Of a stretch of DNA of 64,000 bases, positions 1 to 8,937 are shown one piece after another. The position numbers were made by a program, and so were the translations under genes. The stretch is taken from NCBI GenBank assembly GCA_028819295.1, contig JAPPMA010000106.1, forward strand, positions 1-64,000, given 5' to 3'. Position 1 is the first letter of the stretch. Each line of letters begins with the position of its first letter. The stretch comes from a bacterium. GTDB taxonomy: Bacteria > Actinomycetota > Acidimicrobiia > Acidimicrobiales > Bin134. The notes beneath the pieces are model-generated. The model ran no database searches and was not told the DNA's origin. It was given only the letters and a program-made list of their open reading frames with translations.

Positions 1-94
1 CCATACTCCCAGTGTACGGCAAGGAGGCGCAACGCCGCGAGGGGCGTCGATGCCTGGCAGGACACGCGCGAATAAACCCAAGACACACCACTAG
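1..94 (-). repeat. Dispersed ~110-bp intergenic repeat, copy 1 (cut by window edge)
   Basis: The same sequence occurs at 27180-27288 and 41256-41362 on the other strand. Read on the minus strand it begins with CTAGTGGTGTGTC at 94 and runs off the window at position 1. The CTAG end lies 5 bp after the stop codon (100-102) of the minus-strand acyl-CoA dehydrogenase, the same spacing seen at copy 2. No conserved protein is encoded. Function unknown; it behaves like a REP/MITE-type or 3'-end element. Confidence 0.85.
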
Positions 95-99
95 CCGCC

Positions 100-1407
100 T
101 CAGAGGTTTGCTATCTCGTTCTCGATTCGGGATTCGATGTAGGACCGGGCGGTGGCCACGCGGGTGGGGAGGTGGGCAGAGGGGAAGAGGCCGTCGGAGG
201 GCTTGTAGGTTTTGAGGAGCTGCTTGGCCACAGTGTCTTTGTGGACTTCGGTGGGACCGTCGACGATGCCCATGATCGGGGCGTACTGCCACATGGCCGT
301 CAGGGGCATGTGGTTGGACACCCCGAGGGAGCCGTGGGCGTGCATGGCCCGATGCACAACGTCGATCAGCACTTTGGGGGTGGCCACCTTGACCCCGGCG
401 ATGTAGTGGCGGACCTTGGAGTAGTCGCCCTCTTTGTCGATCATCCAGGCGCAATGGAGCACTTGGAGTCGGAACTGCTGGATCTGGATCCAAGAGTCGG
501 CGATCCAATGCTGGATGGACTGCTTCTCTCCGATGAGCGAGCCCTTCGTCTCGCGCGACAGCACCCGCTCGCACATCATGTCGAGGGCCTGCTGGGCCAC
601 GCCCACCGAGCGCATGGCGTGGTGGACCCGGCCGCCGCCGAGCCGGGTCTGGGCGATCTTGAATCCCGACCCCTCCTCGCCCAGCAGGTTCTCGGCCGGA
701 ACCCGCACGTCGTTGAACCTCAGGTAGGCATGATCTCCCCCATCTATCGGCTCGGTGCCGAGGCCCACATCGGCCACAACCTCTATGCCGGGGGTGTCGC
801 TGGGCACCAGCATCATCGACGATCCCCGGTAAACCGGCACGTCGGGGTTGGTGATCACCATGGCGATCGTGAACTCCGAATAATTGAAGTTGGATGCGAA
901 CCACTTCTCGCCGTTGATCACCCACTCGTCGCCGTCGCGGTGGGCCCGGCAGGTGAAGTAGTTGGGATCGGACCCTGCCTGGGGCTCGGTCATGGCGTAG
1001 GTGGAGGAGATCTTGCCGTCGAGCAGCGGTTGGAGATACCGCTCCTTCTGCTCGTCGGTGCCGTAGTGGGCGACGATCTCGGCATTGCCGGAATCGGGGG
1101 CCTGGCAGCCGAACACAATCTGGGCCCACAGCACCCGTCCCAGAATCTCGTTCATCAGCGCCAGCTTCACCTGGCCGTAGCCAGCGCCGCCGAGGTGGGG
1201 TCCCACGTGGCAGGCCCACAGCCCCTGCTCTTTGACCTTCTCTTGGAGCGGGCGGATGAGGGCGTTGGCCGTCTCGTTGCTGCGGTCGAAGGGGTTCACT
1301 TCGGATTGGAAGTACAGGTCGATGGGCTCGATCTCGTTGGTTACGAAAGCGTCCATCCAGTCGAGCTTCTCTTGGAATTCGGGGTCTACAGAAAAGTCAA
1401 TTGCCAT
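100..1407 (-). CDS. Acyl-CoA dehydrogenase, ACAD10/11-like
   Basis: A 435-residue FAD flavoprotein of the acyl-CoA dehydrogenase superfamily, expected to oxidise or eliminate at the alpha-beta carbons of an acyl-CoA in the cytoplasm. Visible family marks are TEPQAGSDP near residue 140 (middle beta domain), the GEKWF stretch that follows, and a C-terminal helical domain with HGSLGVSNHMPL and GPTEVHKDTVAKQLL, which resembles the ACAD domain of the ACAD10/ACAD11 type. The ATG at 1407 has an AAGGTAAGG ribosome binding site. It is divergent from the P450 at 1450 with 42 bp between them. An APH-type kinase, the other half of ACAD10/11 proteins, lies at 2752-3801. The exact substrate is unknown. Confidence 0.9.
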   Translation of the reverse strand: MAIDFSVDPEFQEKLDWMDAFVTNEIEPIDLYFQSEVNPFDRSNETANALIRPLQEKVKEQGLWACHVGPHLGGAGYGQVKLALMNEILGRVLWAQIVFGCQAPDSGNAEIVAHYGTDEQKERYLQPLLDGKISSTYAMTEPQAGSDPNYFTCRAHRDGDEWVINGEKWFASNFNYSEFTIAMVITNPDVPVYRGSSMMLVPSDTPGIEVVADVGLGTEPIDGGDHAYLRFNDVRVPAENLLGEEGSGFKIAQTRLGGGRVHHAMRSVGVAQQALDMMCERVLSRETKGSLIGEKQSIQHWIADSWIQIQQFRLQVLHCAWMIDKEGDYSKVRHYIAGVKVATPKVLIDVVHRAMHAHGSLGVSNHMPLTAMWQYAPIMGIVDGPTEVHKDTVAKQLLKTYKPSDGLFPSAHLPTRVATARSYIESRIENEIANL

Positions 1408-1449
1408 GGGACTACCTTACCTTTGAGTCGGTGATTATGATAACTGCCC

Positions 1450-2736
1450 ATGAAGTTCACAATGACCCCAGCAGAGACCTTGGCCGCCGCACGGGCCCCC
1501 GAGCCCGGAGACGAGGGCTACGACCCCTTCGAGGCCTTTGACGTAGGGCAGGGCGCTGAGGCGGTGGCCGACCCCTATCCGATCTTCACCGAGGTGTTGG
1601 CCGAGTGCCCTGTACACCACGGCAGCATGGAGGACTGGTTCGGCATCGAGTCGGTGAGCGATGTGATAGCCGCAGGGCGGCCGATTGCCAACATCTATTC
1701 CTACACCGGGGTGGAGTCGGTGCTGCGCGACGGCGAGACATTCTCCTCCTCGGGTTATGCGGAGTCGATGGGCGAGGTGATGGGGCACACCATCTTGGAG
1801 ATGGACGAGCCCGAGCACGGGCAGTACCGGGCGCTGTTGCAGCATGCGTTCTCACGCCGGGAGATGGATCGCTGGGAGAACGACATAGTAAACCCGGTGG
1901 TAGACCACTACATCGACGCTTTCGCCGCTCGGGGCCGGGCCGACCTGGTGCCCGAGCTCATGTTCATGTTCCCGGTTCATGTGATCGCCATTGCGCTGGG
2001 GCTGCCGGAGGCCGACCTGCCGGTGTTCTACCGCAAGACGGTGGAGCTCATAAACATGGCCAAGGGGCCCGAGCGGGGTTACGTGGCCTCGAAGTGGCTG
2101 TACGACTATCTGGAGCCGGTGGTGAAAGAGCGCCGGGCCAACCCGCAAGACGACCTGTTCAGCATCCTGGTCAAAGCAGAGCTGGAGGACGGGAAGCGGC
2201 TGACCGACGACGAGATCATCGGCTTCGGCCGGCTGCTTTTGCCCACAGGCGCGGAGACCACCTACCGGGCGTCCAGCAACATGATGGTGGGGCTGCTTTC
2301 GAACCCCGACCAGTTTGAAGCCGTCCGGGCCGACCGCTCCCTGATAAACGCCGCAATCGAGGAGACCTTGCGGTGGGAGACCCCTTTGACCGGAATCACC
2401 AGGATGTGCATGACCGATTCCGAGGTGGAGGGCGAGGCGGTGGCTGCCGGTTCGTTCGTGGACGTAAGCCTGGGATCGGCCAACCACGACCCATCCCGGT
2501 GGGAATCCCCCGATCGCTTCGACATCTTCCGCCAAAAGAAGGTCAGCATGTCTTTCGGCGCCGGGCCGCATTTGTGCTTGGGCATAAACCTGGCCCGCAT
2601 GGAGATGCGCGTGGTGCTGGAACGCCTGCTCGACCGCCTGCCTGGGCTGCGGTTCGATCCCGATGCCGAATCGCCGGAGATCGTCGGCCTCGGATTCCGC
2701 TCCCCCGCCTCACTCAATGTGATGTGGGACGTTTGA
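1450..2736 (+). CDS. Cytochrome P450
   Basis: A 428-residue soluble bacterial P450 monooxygenase. The haem loop FGAGPHLCLGINLAR carries the axial cysteine at residue 376; the I-helix has TGAETT near residue 270 and the K-helix has the ExxR motif in EETLRWE. Length is normal for actinobacterial class I enzymes, which need a ferredoxin and reductase; none is adjacent here, though a 3Fe-4S ferredoxin is encoded with another P450 at 32258-32458. It is divergent from the acyl-CoA dehydrogenase and convergent with the kinase gene 15 bp downstream. Substrate not predictable from sequence; fatty-acid, steroid or terpenoid hydroxylation are all possible. Confidence 0.95.
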   Translation: MKFTMTPAETLAAARAPEPGDEGYDPFEAFDVGQGAEAVADPYPIFTEVLAECPVHHGSMEDWFGIESVSDVIAAGRPIANIYSYTGVESVLRDGETFSSSGYAESMGEVMGHTILEMDEPEHGQYRALLQHAFSRREMDRWENDIVNPVVDHYIDAFAARGRADLVPELMFMFPVHVIAIALGLPEADLPVFYRKTVELINMAKGPERGYVASKWLYDYLEPVVKERRANPQDDLFSILVKAELEDGKRLTDDEIIGFGRLLLPTGAETTYRASSNMMVGLLSNPDQFEAVRADRSLINAAIEETLRWETPLTGITRMCMTDSEVEGEAVAAGSFVDVSLGSANHDPSRWESPDRFDIFRQKKVSMSFGAGPHLCLGINLARMEMRVVLERLLDRLPGLRFDPDAESPEIVGLGFRSPASLNVMWDV

Positions 2737-2751
2737 GCTGCCAGTGAGCCG

Positions 2752-3801
2752 CTAGAGCTTGGTGGTTTGGGCCAAGGCGGCGGCGTCGCGGGCCAAATCC
2801 AGCACGATCTGGCCGAAGCCCTCCAAGCGGGGGTTGTCGGCTTCGCCCGAGACGTGGCGGGCGTAGCCGCCCTCGAGCACTATGGCCAGCTTGAATCGGG
2901 CCAAGATCACGTAATAGTCGATCTCGTCCACATCGCGGCCCGACATGGCGGCGTAGCGCTCCAGCAGGTCGTGGGCAAAAGGCAGGCCCTCGTAGTCGAC
3001 GTAGCCCACTGAGGGCCGGTCGGCCTCGCTTTCGGGCCAGTTCATTACCACCCAGGCCAGGTCTAGGAGAGGGTCGCCCACCGTGCCCATCTCCCAGTCG
3101 ACGATGGCGGCCATCCGAGCCGGGGCGCCGTGGTGGAACATGACGTTGGCGAACTGGTAGTCGCCGTGCATGATGCCCGGAACGTAGCTGCGGGGAACGC
3201 GTCCCCGGAGCCAGTTGCCGGCTTCGGCGAGGCCGGGGATGTCGCGGAACTTGAACCGGCTGAGATGGGCGTACCAGCGGTCGACCTGGCGTTCGTGGAA
3301 CCCGTCGGGCCGCCCCAGGCCCTCCAGCCCCCTGGCCTTCCAGTCCACCTTGGACAGCTTGGCGATGGCGTCGACCAGCTCGTGGGCCAAGCCGGGGCGG
3401 GCGGTGAGGTCGGAGGCGAACGGCTCCGGCCAGCCCTGGGTGCTGATGGGCGACCAGCCGTCGACGAATTCCATGAGGTAGAAGGCCGCCCCGATCACGC
3501 TGGTGTCGTTGGTGCCGCCGGCGGCCCGGGTGTGGGGCACGTCGGTGTCGGCCAGCGCCGAGATGATGCGGTACTCCCGCATCATGGTCTCGTTGCGGCC
3601 CTCGGGCACGTCGCGGGGTGGGCGGCGCAGGGCCCAGCGGTGCTCGCCCCGGCGGATCTCGAAGATCTCGTTGGAGGCCCCGCCGGAGACGAACCGGCTG
3701 GTGACGGGCTCTCCCCGACCGGGCAGGCCCTGCTCGTCCATCCACCGGCCCAGCGCGACCGGCTCGATGAGGCCCGTGGTGCGCTCAGCCTCGTCGCTCA
3801 T
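2752..3801 (-). CDS. Phosphotransferase family protein (APH fold, ACAD10/11 kinase-like)
   Basis: A 349-residue aminoglycoside-phosphotransferase-fold kinase. The catalytic loop HGDYQFANVMF (near residue 195) and the metal-binding IVDWEMGTVGDP follow the standard APH layout, and the N-terminal ATP-binding part has SGGASNEIFEI. Such proteins in actinobacterial fatty-acid clusters resemble the kinase half of ACAD10/11, which phosphorylates hydroxyacyl substrates; drug phosphorylation is less likely in this setting. The ATG at 3801 overlaps the stop of the upstream amidohydrolase by four bases (ATGA), indicating translational coupling. The substrate is inferred, not shown. Confidence 0.88.
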   Translation of the reverse strand: MSDEAERTTGLIEPVALGRWMDEQGLPGRGEPVTSRFVSGGASNEIFEIRRGEHRWALRRPPRDVPEGRNETMMREYRIISALADTDVPHTRAAGGTNDTSVIGAAFYLMEFVDGWSPISTQGWPEPFASDLTARPGLAHELVDAIAKLSKVDWKARGLEGLGRPDGFHERQVDRWYAHLSRFKFRDIPGLAEAGNWLRGRVPRSYVPGIMHGDYQFANVMFHHGAPARMAAIVDWEMGTVGDPLLDLAWVVMNWPESEADRPSVGYVDYEGLPFAHDLLERYAAMSGRDVDEIDYYVILARFKLAIVLEGGYARHVSGEADNPRLEGFGQIVLDLARDAAALAQTTKL

Positions 3802-4982
3802 GCCGCCGGTCTCAGGGTGAGCAGCTCCTTCAAGTTCTCCGACATCACCTTGCGCCGGTCTTCGGGGCTGCGGTCGGCCACTTCGTTGATGTAGTCGAGC
3901 GGCTTGCCGAGCCCCTCGGGATGGGGGTAGTCGGATCCGAACAGCACCCGGTCGATGCCGATGTCGTCGATGAGGCCGGGGATGTCCTCCTCATAGAAGG
4001 GGCTCACCGAGATGTGGCGGCGGAATGTCTCAAGCGGGTCTTCGGCGAATTCTTGAGGCATCTTGCCGTAGGTGAGGGAGAGTTCGAGCAACAGCGAGGC
4101 CACCCAGGTGGAGCCATTCTCGATGGAGGCCACCCGCACGGCGGGGTGGCGCGCGAACAGGCCGTGGCAGATCATCGACGCCAGGGTGTCGTAGATGTCG
4201 CGCCGATAGTTGACGACCAGGCGGAATGGGGAGAGCTTGAAGGGCAGGAACTCGCCGCTGCCGCCCTCCCAGTGGTTGGTGTAGGCGTCGTAGCCGCTGT
4301 CGGATGAGTGGCAGGTGACCAGGATCCCGGTCTGCTCCACCGCATTCCAGAAGTCGTCGAACTCGGGCAGGGCCATGGAGCGGGAACCCCGCAGGCCGGG
4401 CACCGGGGCGGGGCGTATCAGCACGACCCGGGCGCCGTTCTCCACGCACCATTCCAGCTCCTCGATGGCTTTTCGGGGGTCGGGCAGCGTGATGATCGGT
4501 GTGGGGAAGATGCGGCCTTGGTAGTTGAAGCTCCACTCGTCGAGCATCCACCGGTTGAACGACGAGATCGCGGCGTGGGTCAGCTCGATGTCGTCCTTCA
4601 TGCGCTCTTCGAGCAGCGAGGCCAGGGTGGGAAACATCAAAGTGGCATACACCCCCTGCTCGTCGAGCAGCTTGATGCGGTCGTCGGGGTGGCGGAAGGC
4701 GGGCTCGCAGCGGATGGGCTTGCCGGTGAACTCCCGGAGGGTCTTGCCATCGGGGTTGTTGCCCCGGTAGTACTCTTCCCAAGCCCCCGGGCCCGCCACC
4801 ACCTCGAAGGTGGGGTTAGGTATGTACTCGCTGATCTTGTTGTTGATGGCGATCTTGGTGCGGCCGTCGATGTCGACATAGCGGATGGCGCCGCTGTATC
4901 GCTCGGGAAGGTGCCGGGTGAAGGCATCGATGGGCTCGTAGAAGTGGTTGTCGGCGTCGTATACATCGAAGTCGAGGTTCAT
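3798..4982 (-). CDS. Amidohydrolase family protein (amidohydrolase_2)
   Basis: A 394-residue metal-dependent hydrolase of the amidohydrolase_2 (ACMSD-like) family with a TIM-barrel fold. The N-terminal DADNHFYEP takes the place of the usual DxHxH metal site and the C-terminal GSDYPHPEG carries the conserved aspartate. Family members hydrolyse or decarboxylate ring-derived acids and related compounds. It is the first gene of a two-gene unit with the APH-type kinase, overlapping by four bases. The first histidine pair is DADNH rather than DxHxH, which is common in this actinobacterial subgroup. Substrate unknown. Confidence 0.88.
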   Translation of the reverse strand: MNLDFDVYDADNHFYEPIDAFTRHLPERYSGAIRYVDIDGRTKIAINNKISEYIPNPTFEVVAGPGAWEEYYRGNNPDGKTLREFTGKPIRCEPAFRHPDDRIKLLDEQGVYATLMFPTLASLLEERMKDDIELTHAAISSFNRWMLDEWSFNYQGRIFPTPIITLPDPRKAIEELEWCVENGARVVLIRPAPVPGLRGSRSMALPEFDDFWNAVEQTGILVTCHSSDSGYDAYTNHWEGGSGEFLPFKLSPFRLVVNYRRDIYDTLASMICHGLFARHPAVRVASIENGSTWVASLLLELSLTYGKMPQEFAEDPLETFRRHISVSPFYEEDIPGLIDDIGIDRVLFGSDYPHPEGLGKPLDYINEVADRSPEDRRKVMSENLKELLTLRPAA

Positions 4983-5111
4983 GGTGGCTCCAAGGTGGTG
5001 ATGTCGGAACCCTGCTCAGTTGCAAGGACGGTGTTGTGAGTATATTCGGCATCGGCAGCATTGCTCACGCTGAGCACCCTGCGGGCTTCAAGAAATTCGC
5101 CCGCTCTCGCC

Positions 5112-7418
5112 TCACTCGAAGCGGGCGCCCATTTGTTTGAGGATTTGGGTGGTGTGGACGGCGGCCATGCGGCCTTGTTGGCCGGGGGTGTAGGTGACGG
5201 CCTCGATGGCGTTGGTGTAGGGGAAGGGGCCGTGGCGCTGGTAGACGTCCCACGAGACGGGGGAGCGGCGGTCGATGCCCACGTCGATGCCCTCGAACGG
5301 GGCCATGGTCCACATGCCGGTGAAGCCATCGCCGTCGGCCTTCTCGACGCCGTCCACCAGTATCCGCAGATCCCAGGCGAAACCGTCGGTGATGGTGAAG
5401 TCGAGCCGCACGGCGCGCCGGCCCTCGTCCAGCAAGCCGCCCGACAGGTGCCGCATGTGGCCGTAGCCGTTGTGGGCGTAGACCACCTTGCCGCCCTCCA
5501 CATAGCAGGCGTAGCCGCCGCCCTGGTCGCCGTGGGCCACCAGCATTCCCTGGTCGCCCGAGGCGTGGTGGAACTCGATGTCCACGGTGAACGACCGGGC
5601 CTGGATCAGCTTCATGCTGCGATAGCGCTCCAGGGTGTCGGTGCCGGGCACGATCCGCACCGGCGTCTCGTACACCTCCTCCGAGGGAGGCCGCTGCACG
5701 TACTTGAGCATCGACCCCTCGTCCAGCGGGTACACCTGGTAGCGGTGGGCGGCCTGTTCCCACGCGTCGATCAGCTCTTGGCGCTTGGCGGTCTCGGCCT
5801 CCGAGAGGTCCACCGTCTCGGTGGGGTCGTCGGCCAGGTTGTACACCTCCCACTCGTGGTCGCCGAACGAGGTCATCGGAAGGTGCAGGGTGACCGCCTC
5901 CCAGCCGTCGCGGTAGAAACCCCGGTGACCGCCCTGCTCGTAGTACTGCTCGCTGTGGTGCTCGGGGGCGTCGGCGCCGTCGAGCGTGGGGGCGAAGCTG
6001 GCCCCGGCCAGCGGCCCCTTCAGCGGTTGGCCGTTGCGCTCGGTGGGGGCCTGAAGCCCCGCGATGTCGAGCACGGTGGGCAGCACGTCGGTGATGTGCA
6101 GGTACTGGCGGCGGAATCCGCCGGGATCAGTGATCCGCTGGGGCCACGATGCGATCATGGCCACCTGGTGGCCCCCGGCGTGGGTGTTGATCTTGTACAG
6201 CCGGAAGGGGGTGTTGCCGGCCATGGCCCAGCCCCGGGGATAGTGGGCCAGGGTCTGGGGGCCGCCCAGCAGGTCGAGGCGGGCATGGTCGGCCTCGATG
6301 TCGCCCTGGGTGGGCGACAAGACCTCGAAGTACTGCGAGCAGCCGGTGTCCTCGCCCTCTCGAGAGGCACCGTTGTCGGAGGTGAACAGCACCAGCGTGT
6401 TGTCCCACTCGCCCAGCTCTTCGAGAGCGGCCCGCAGCCGCCCGAAGTTCTGGTCGACGTTGTCCACCATGGCGGCGAACACCTCCATGTAACGGGCGAA
6501 CACCTCCTTTTGGGTGGCCGAGAGCTCGTCCCAGGGCGGAACGTCGTTGCGCTCCTCGGAGTTGCGGGGCGGCAGGGCGGTGTCGGCGTCGAAGATGCCC
6601 ATCTCTATCTGGCGGCGGAAGCGGCGCTCTCTGATCTCGTCCCAGCCGGCGCCGTAGGCGCCCCGGTACTTTTCGATGTCTTCGGCTTTGGCCTGGAGAG
6701 GGGCGTGGACCGCGCCGTGGGACAGGTACAGGAAGAACGGCTGGTCGGGCCGGGCCGCCTTCTGCTCCCGCACCATGCCGATGGCCTCGTCGGTGATGTC
6801 GTCGGTGAAGTAGTAGTCGTCGGGGTACTGGTCGGTGCGCACCACGCTGTTGTCGCGGATCAGCCGGTGGGGGTGGTGGAAGTTGGTGAACCCGTCGAGG
6901 AAGCCGTAGTAGTGGTCGAATCCCCGCTGGAGCGGCCACGAGTGCCGGGGGCCCACCAGGTTGGAGTCTTTGCACAGGTGCCACTTGCCCACCATCAAGG
7001 TGGCGTAGCCCGCTGACCGCAGGATCTCGGCCACCGTGGCGCAGTGCTCGGTGAGCTCGGAGGTGTAGCCGGGGAAGCCGGGATCGGAGTGGCATACGTG
7101 GCCCACTCCCACGTCGTGGTGGTTCAGCCCGGTGAGCAGCGACGCCCGGGTGGGCGAGCACATGGGGTTGACGTGGAAGTTCAGGTAGCGCAGCCCCTCG
7201 TCGGCCATCCGGTCGATGTGGGGGGTTTCGATCTCCGAGCCGTAGCAGCCCAAGTCGGCAAACCCCAGGTCGTCCACCAGCACCACCACGATGTTGGGCG
7301 CCCCCTGCGGCGCCCGCACCGCCTCAGGCCACCACGGATCCGACCCCGCTATGGTCCGCCCCACCCGCCCCTCCCAGCCCTCATAGGGTTCGTGCCTGCC
7401 TGCGGTGTCGTTGCTCAT
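5112..7418 (-). CDS. Arylsulfatase (formylglycine-dependent sulfatase)
   Basis: A 768-residue type I sulfatase. The metal-binding DD pair is at residues 49-50 and the sulfatase signature CSPTRASLLTG begins at Cys87, the residue converted to formylglycine by FGE or anSME. No signal peptide is evident, so it probably acts in the cytoplasm. The C-terminal ~200 residues extend beyond the catalytic domain with a beta-rich region seen in other long arylsulfatases of this group. It hydrolyses sulfate esters, with an unidentified natural substrate. It stands alone, 129 bp upstream of the amidohydrolase-kinase pair on the same strand; no maturase is in the window. Confidence 0.93.
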   Translation of the reverse strand: MSNDTAGRHEPYEGWEGRVGRTIAGSDPWWPEAVRAPQGAPNIVVVLVDDLGFADLGCYGSEIETPHIDRMADEGLRYLNFHVNPMCSPTRASLLTGLNHHDVGVGHVCHSDPGFPGYTSELTEHCATVAEILRSAGYATLMVGKWHLCKDSNLVGPRHSWPLQRGFDHYYGFLDGFTNFHHPHRLIRDNSVVRTDQYPDDYYFTDDITDEAIGMVREQKAARPDQPFFLYLSHGAVHAPLQAKAEDIEKYRGAYGAGWDEIRERRFRRQIEMGIFDADTALPPRNSEERNDVPPWDELSATQKEVFARYMEVFAAMVDNVDQNFGRLRAALEELGEWDNTLVLFTSDNGASREGEDTGCSQYFEVLSPTQGDIEADHARLDLLGGPQTLAHYPRGWAMAGNTPFRLYKINTHAGGHQVAMIASWPQRITDPGGFRRQYLHITDVLPTVLDIAGLQAPTERNGQPLKGPLAGASFAPTLDGADAPEHHSEQYYEQGGHRGFYRDGWEAVTLHLPMTSFGDHEWEVYNLADDPTETVDLSEAETAKRQELIDAWEQAAHRYQVYPLDEGSMLKYVQRPPSEEVYETPVRIVPGTDTLERYRSMKLIQARSFTVDIEFHHASGDQGMLVAHGDQGGGYACYVEGGKVVYAHNGYGHMRHLSGGLLDEGRRAVRLDFTITDGFAWDLRILVDGVEKADGDGFTGMWTMAPFEGIDVGIDRRSPVSWDVYQRHGPFPYTNAIEAVTYTPGQQGRMAAVHTTQILKQMGARFE

Positions 7419-7544
7419 CGGAGCCTCCTGCGGGGTGGTATCGGATCAGCGTGCCAGCCTATGCGGAGTCGCTGCTTGCGATCCGCCTTGAAGAATTCTT
7501 AACTCGCGATCCGTGCGCTTCTCTCTAGAACTACAGTGCTGACA

Positions 7545-7578
7545 TTCCCGATTTGGCAGATCGCGCCCAAATCGGGAA
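7545..7578. promoter_or_regulatory. Perfect 12-bp inverted repeat upstream of TIGR04255 cassette
   Basis: The arms TTCCCGATTTGG (7545-7556) and CCAAATCGGGAA (7567-7578) are perfectly complementary with a 10-nt centre. It ends 28 bp before the ATG at 7607. It could be a repressor operator or a leader hairpin controlling the three-gene cassette. No poly-T follows, so a simple intrinsic terminator is less likely. Confidence 0.65.
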
Positions 7579-7606
7579 CATTTGCACTATCGTGAAGGAA
7601 ATCGAG

Positions 7607-8410
7607 ATGGCACAAGTCGGAGCTTTCCCTGCCTACGATCAGCCTCCAGTTGCTGAGGTTGCCTTGGCTATCCAGTTGGAGTCGGCCATCGGCTTCCGGT
7701 CGTTCCAACTTGGCCAAATTGCCGAAAATTGGACGAGCGAACTCCCCATAGTGCAGGAACGACCAGCATTGCCCCCTATGGTGATCCAGCCAGAGGCCCC
7801 TTCGTTGGCATTGCACGTGAGCGGCGAAGCTGAAACACCTCGTTTATGGCTCATGAGTGAAGCAGGAGATCGCCTAGTCCAAATTCAGCAGGATCGTCTG
7901 GTTGTCAATTGGCGAAAGCTTCCGATTGACACCCCGTATCCCCACTACTCGGCGATTCGGGAATTCCTAGTTGATACATGGCAGAAATTAGGAAGGACAA
8001 CAGAGAGAATGGGGCTAGTAGTTCCTCAACCTTCGGTTTGTGAAGTCGTGTATGTAAATCACATTGGCGTGGAAAGTGATTGGAATTCAGCGGCTGATAC
8101 CTCTACGGTTATAGCACCGTGGAGTGGCTTGATGAGTGACGACTTTCTCCCTCCAGTCAGTCAAGCAGGGTTCTTCTTGCGGTATCAGCTCCCGGACGGG
8201 TATGGATGGCTGACTATTGATGGCCAGTCTGTGTCAGTGAACAACAATGAAGACCAATTTGTCGTGAATATGGTTTCTCGCGGTCCAGCCATTTCCCCTG
8301 ACCTCAATGGTGCTCTTGGGTTTATGGATATTGCTCATGAATGGATAGTTCGAGGATTCACTTCAGTTACCACACCAGAAGCACATGAAGCTTGGAGGCG
8401 TACGATATGA
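7607..8410 (+). CDS. TIGR04255 family protein
   Basis: A protein of 267 residues resembling the sporadically distributed TIGR04255 family: the N-terminal PPVAEVALAIQLE opening and the overall length match. Biochemical function is unknown. The ATG at 7607 is chosen over an upstream ATG at 7553 because GAAGGAA lies just before it and the upstream extension lies inside the inverted repeat. It is the first gene of three that overlap by four bases each. The stretch from about 7.5 to 9.3 kb is clearly AT-richer than its surroundings, a sign of horizontal acquisition. Confidence 0.7.
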   Translation: MAQVGAFPAYDQPPVAEVALAIQLESAIGFRSFQLGQIAENWTSELPIVQERPALPPMVIQPEAPSLALHVSGEAETPRLWLMSEAGDRLVQIQQDRLVVNWRKLPIDTPYPHYSAIREFLVDTWQKLGRTTERMGLVVPQPSVCEVVYVNHIGVESDWNSAADTSTVIAPWSGLMSDDFLPPVSQAGFFLRYQLPDGYGWLTIDGQSVSVNNNEDQFVVNMVSRGPAISPDLNGALGFMDIAHEWIVRGFTSVTTPEAHEAWRRTI

Positions 8411-8937
8411 GCGTTATAGAACAAGAGTTGCTCACTAGGTCGAGCTTGTCGTCATCATTGTGGCATGCCCAGGCCAGATCCGGCATTTCAGAAGCGATTA
8501 CATCGGCAGATGCGCCCGTTTTTGGACCGGAGAGGCGCGAGATCTCATTCGAAGTTTCAGCCATTTTGGCTAATCAACTCTGGTTTCGCCCGACTCTTGA
8601 AAATCTCTTGGAGTTTCTCTCACTTGGGGAAAATTGGAACGGTTATGGAGAACGTCCAATTCACGAAGGGGCGATCAAGAAAGCTGTTGCCATCTTGAAC
8701 GCCGTATGTAGAGAAGGTCCTGCACCCCATGTCGTTCCTACATCAGATGGAGGGGTACAAATTGAATGGGAAGCATATCAATACGAAATCGAGATCGAGA
8801 TTCCACCAGTCGGACCTGCTCTTATTCTTATTGTCGATCCTTCAGGTGAAGAGAAGGAAGTCTCTGCGGGGTCAAACAGTGAGGTGTGGATCCACATTCG
8901 TGATCTTCTAACCCAGTTGAGGGGTGCGGTTGATTGA
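8407..8937 (+). CDS. Hypothetical protein, second gene of TIGR04255 cassette
   Basis: A 176-residue protein without a recognised domain. The middle contains SLGENWNGYGERPI, a WNGYG-type stretch often seen in small proteins of unknown function encoded next to accessory genes. No signal peptide or membrane segment. The ATG at 8407 overlaps the previous stop (ATGA) and is preferred over 8392. Its base composition is as AT-rich as the first gene, so the cassette probably moved as a unit. It may act with the TIGR04255 protein. Confidence 0.6.
   Translation: MSVIEQELLTRSSLSSSLWHAQARSGISEAITSADAPVFGPERREISFEVSAILANQLWFRPTLENLLEFLSLGENWNGYGERPIHEGAIKKAVAILNAVCREGPAPHVVPTSDGGVQIEWEAYQYEIEIEIPPVGPALILIVDPSGEEKEVSAGSNSEVWIHIRDLLTQLRGAVD

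Noticed and set aside
172-1434. A 420-codon plus-strand open frame
   Set aside because: Antisense shadow of the acyl-CoA dehydrogenase with no protein-like pattern.
5095-5135. Hairpin GCCCGC/GCGGGC near the sulfatase stop as a terminator
   Set aside because: No T-run follows on either strand and such short GC pairs are frequent in this sequence.
5061-7016. A 651-codon plus-strand open frame
   Set aside because: It is antisense to the sulfatase, low in complexity (Val/Gly/His-rich) and caused by the strong GC bias; the sulfatase on the other strand has clear motifs.
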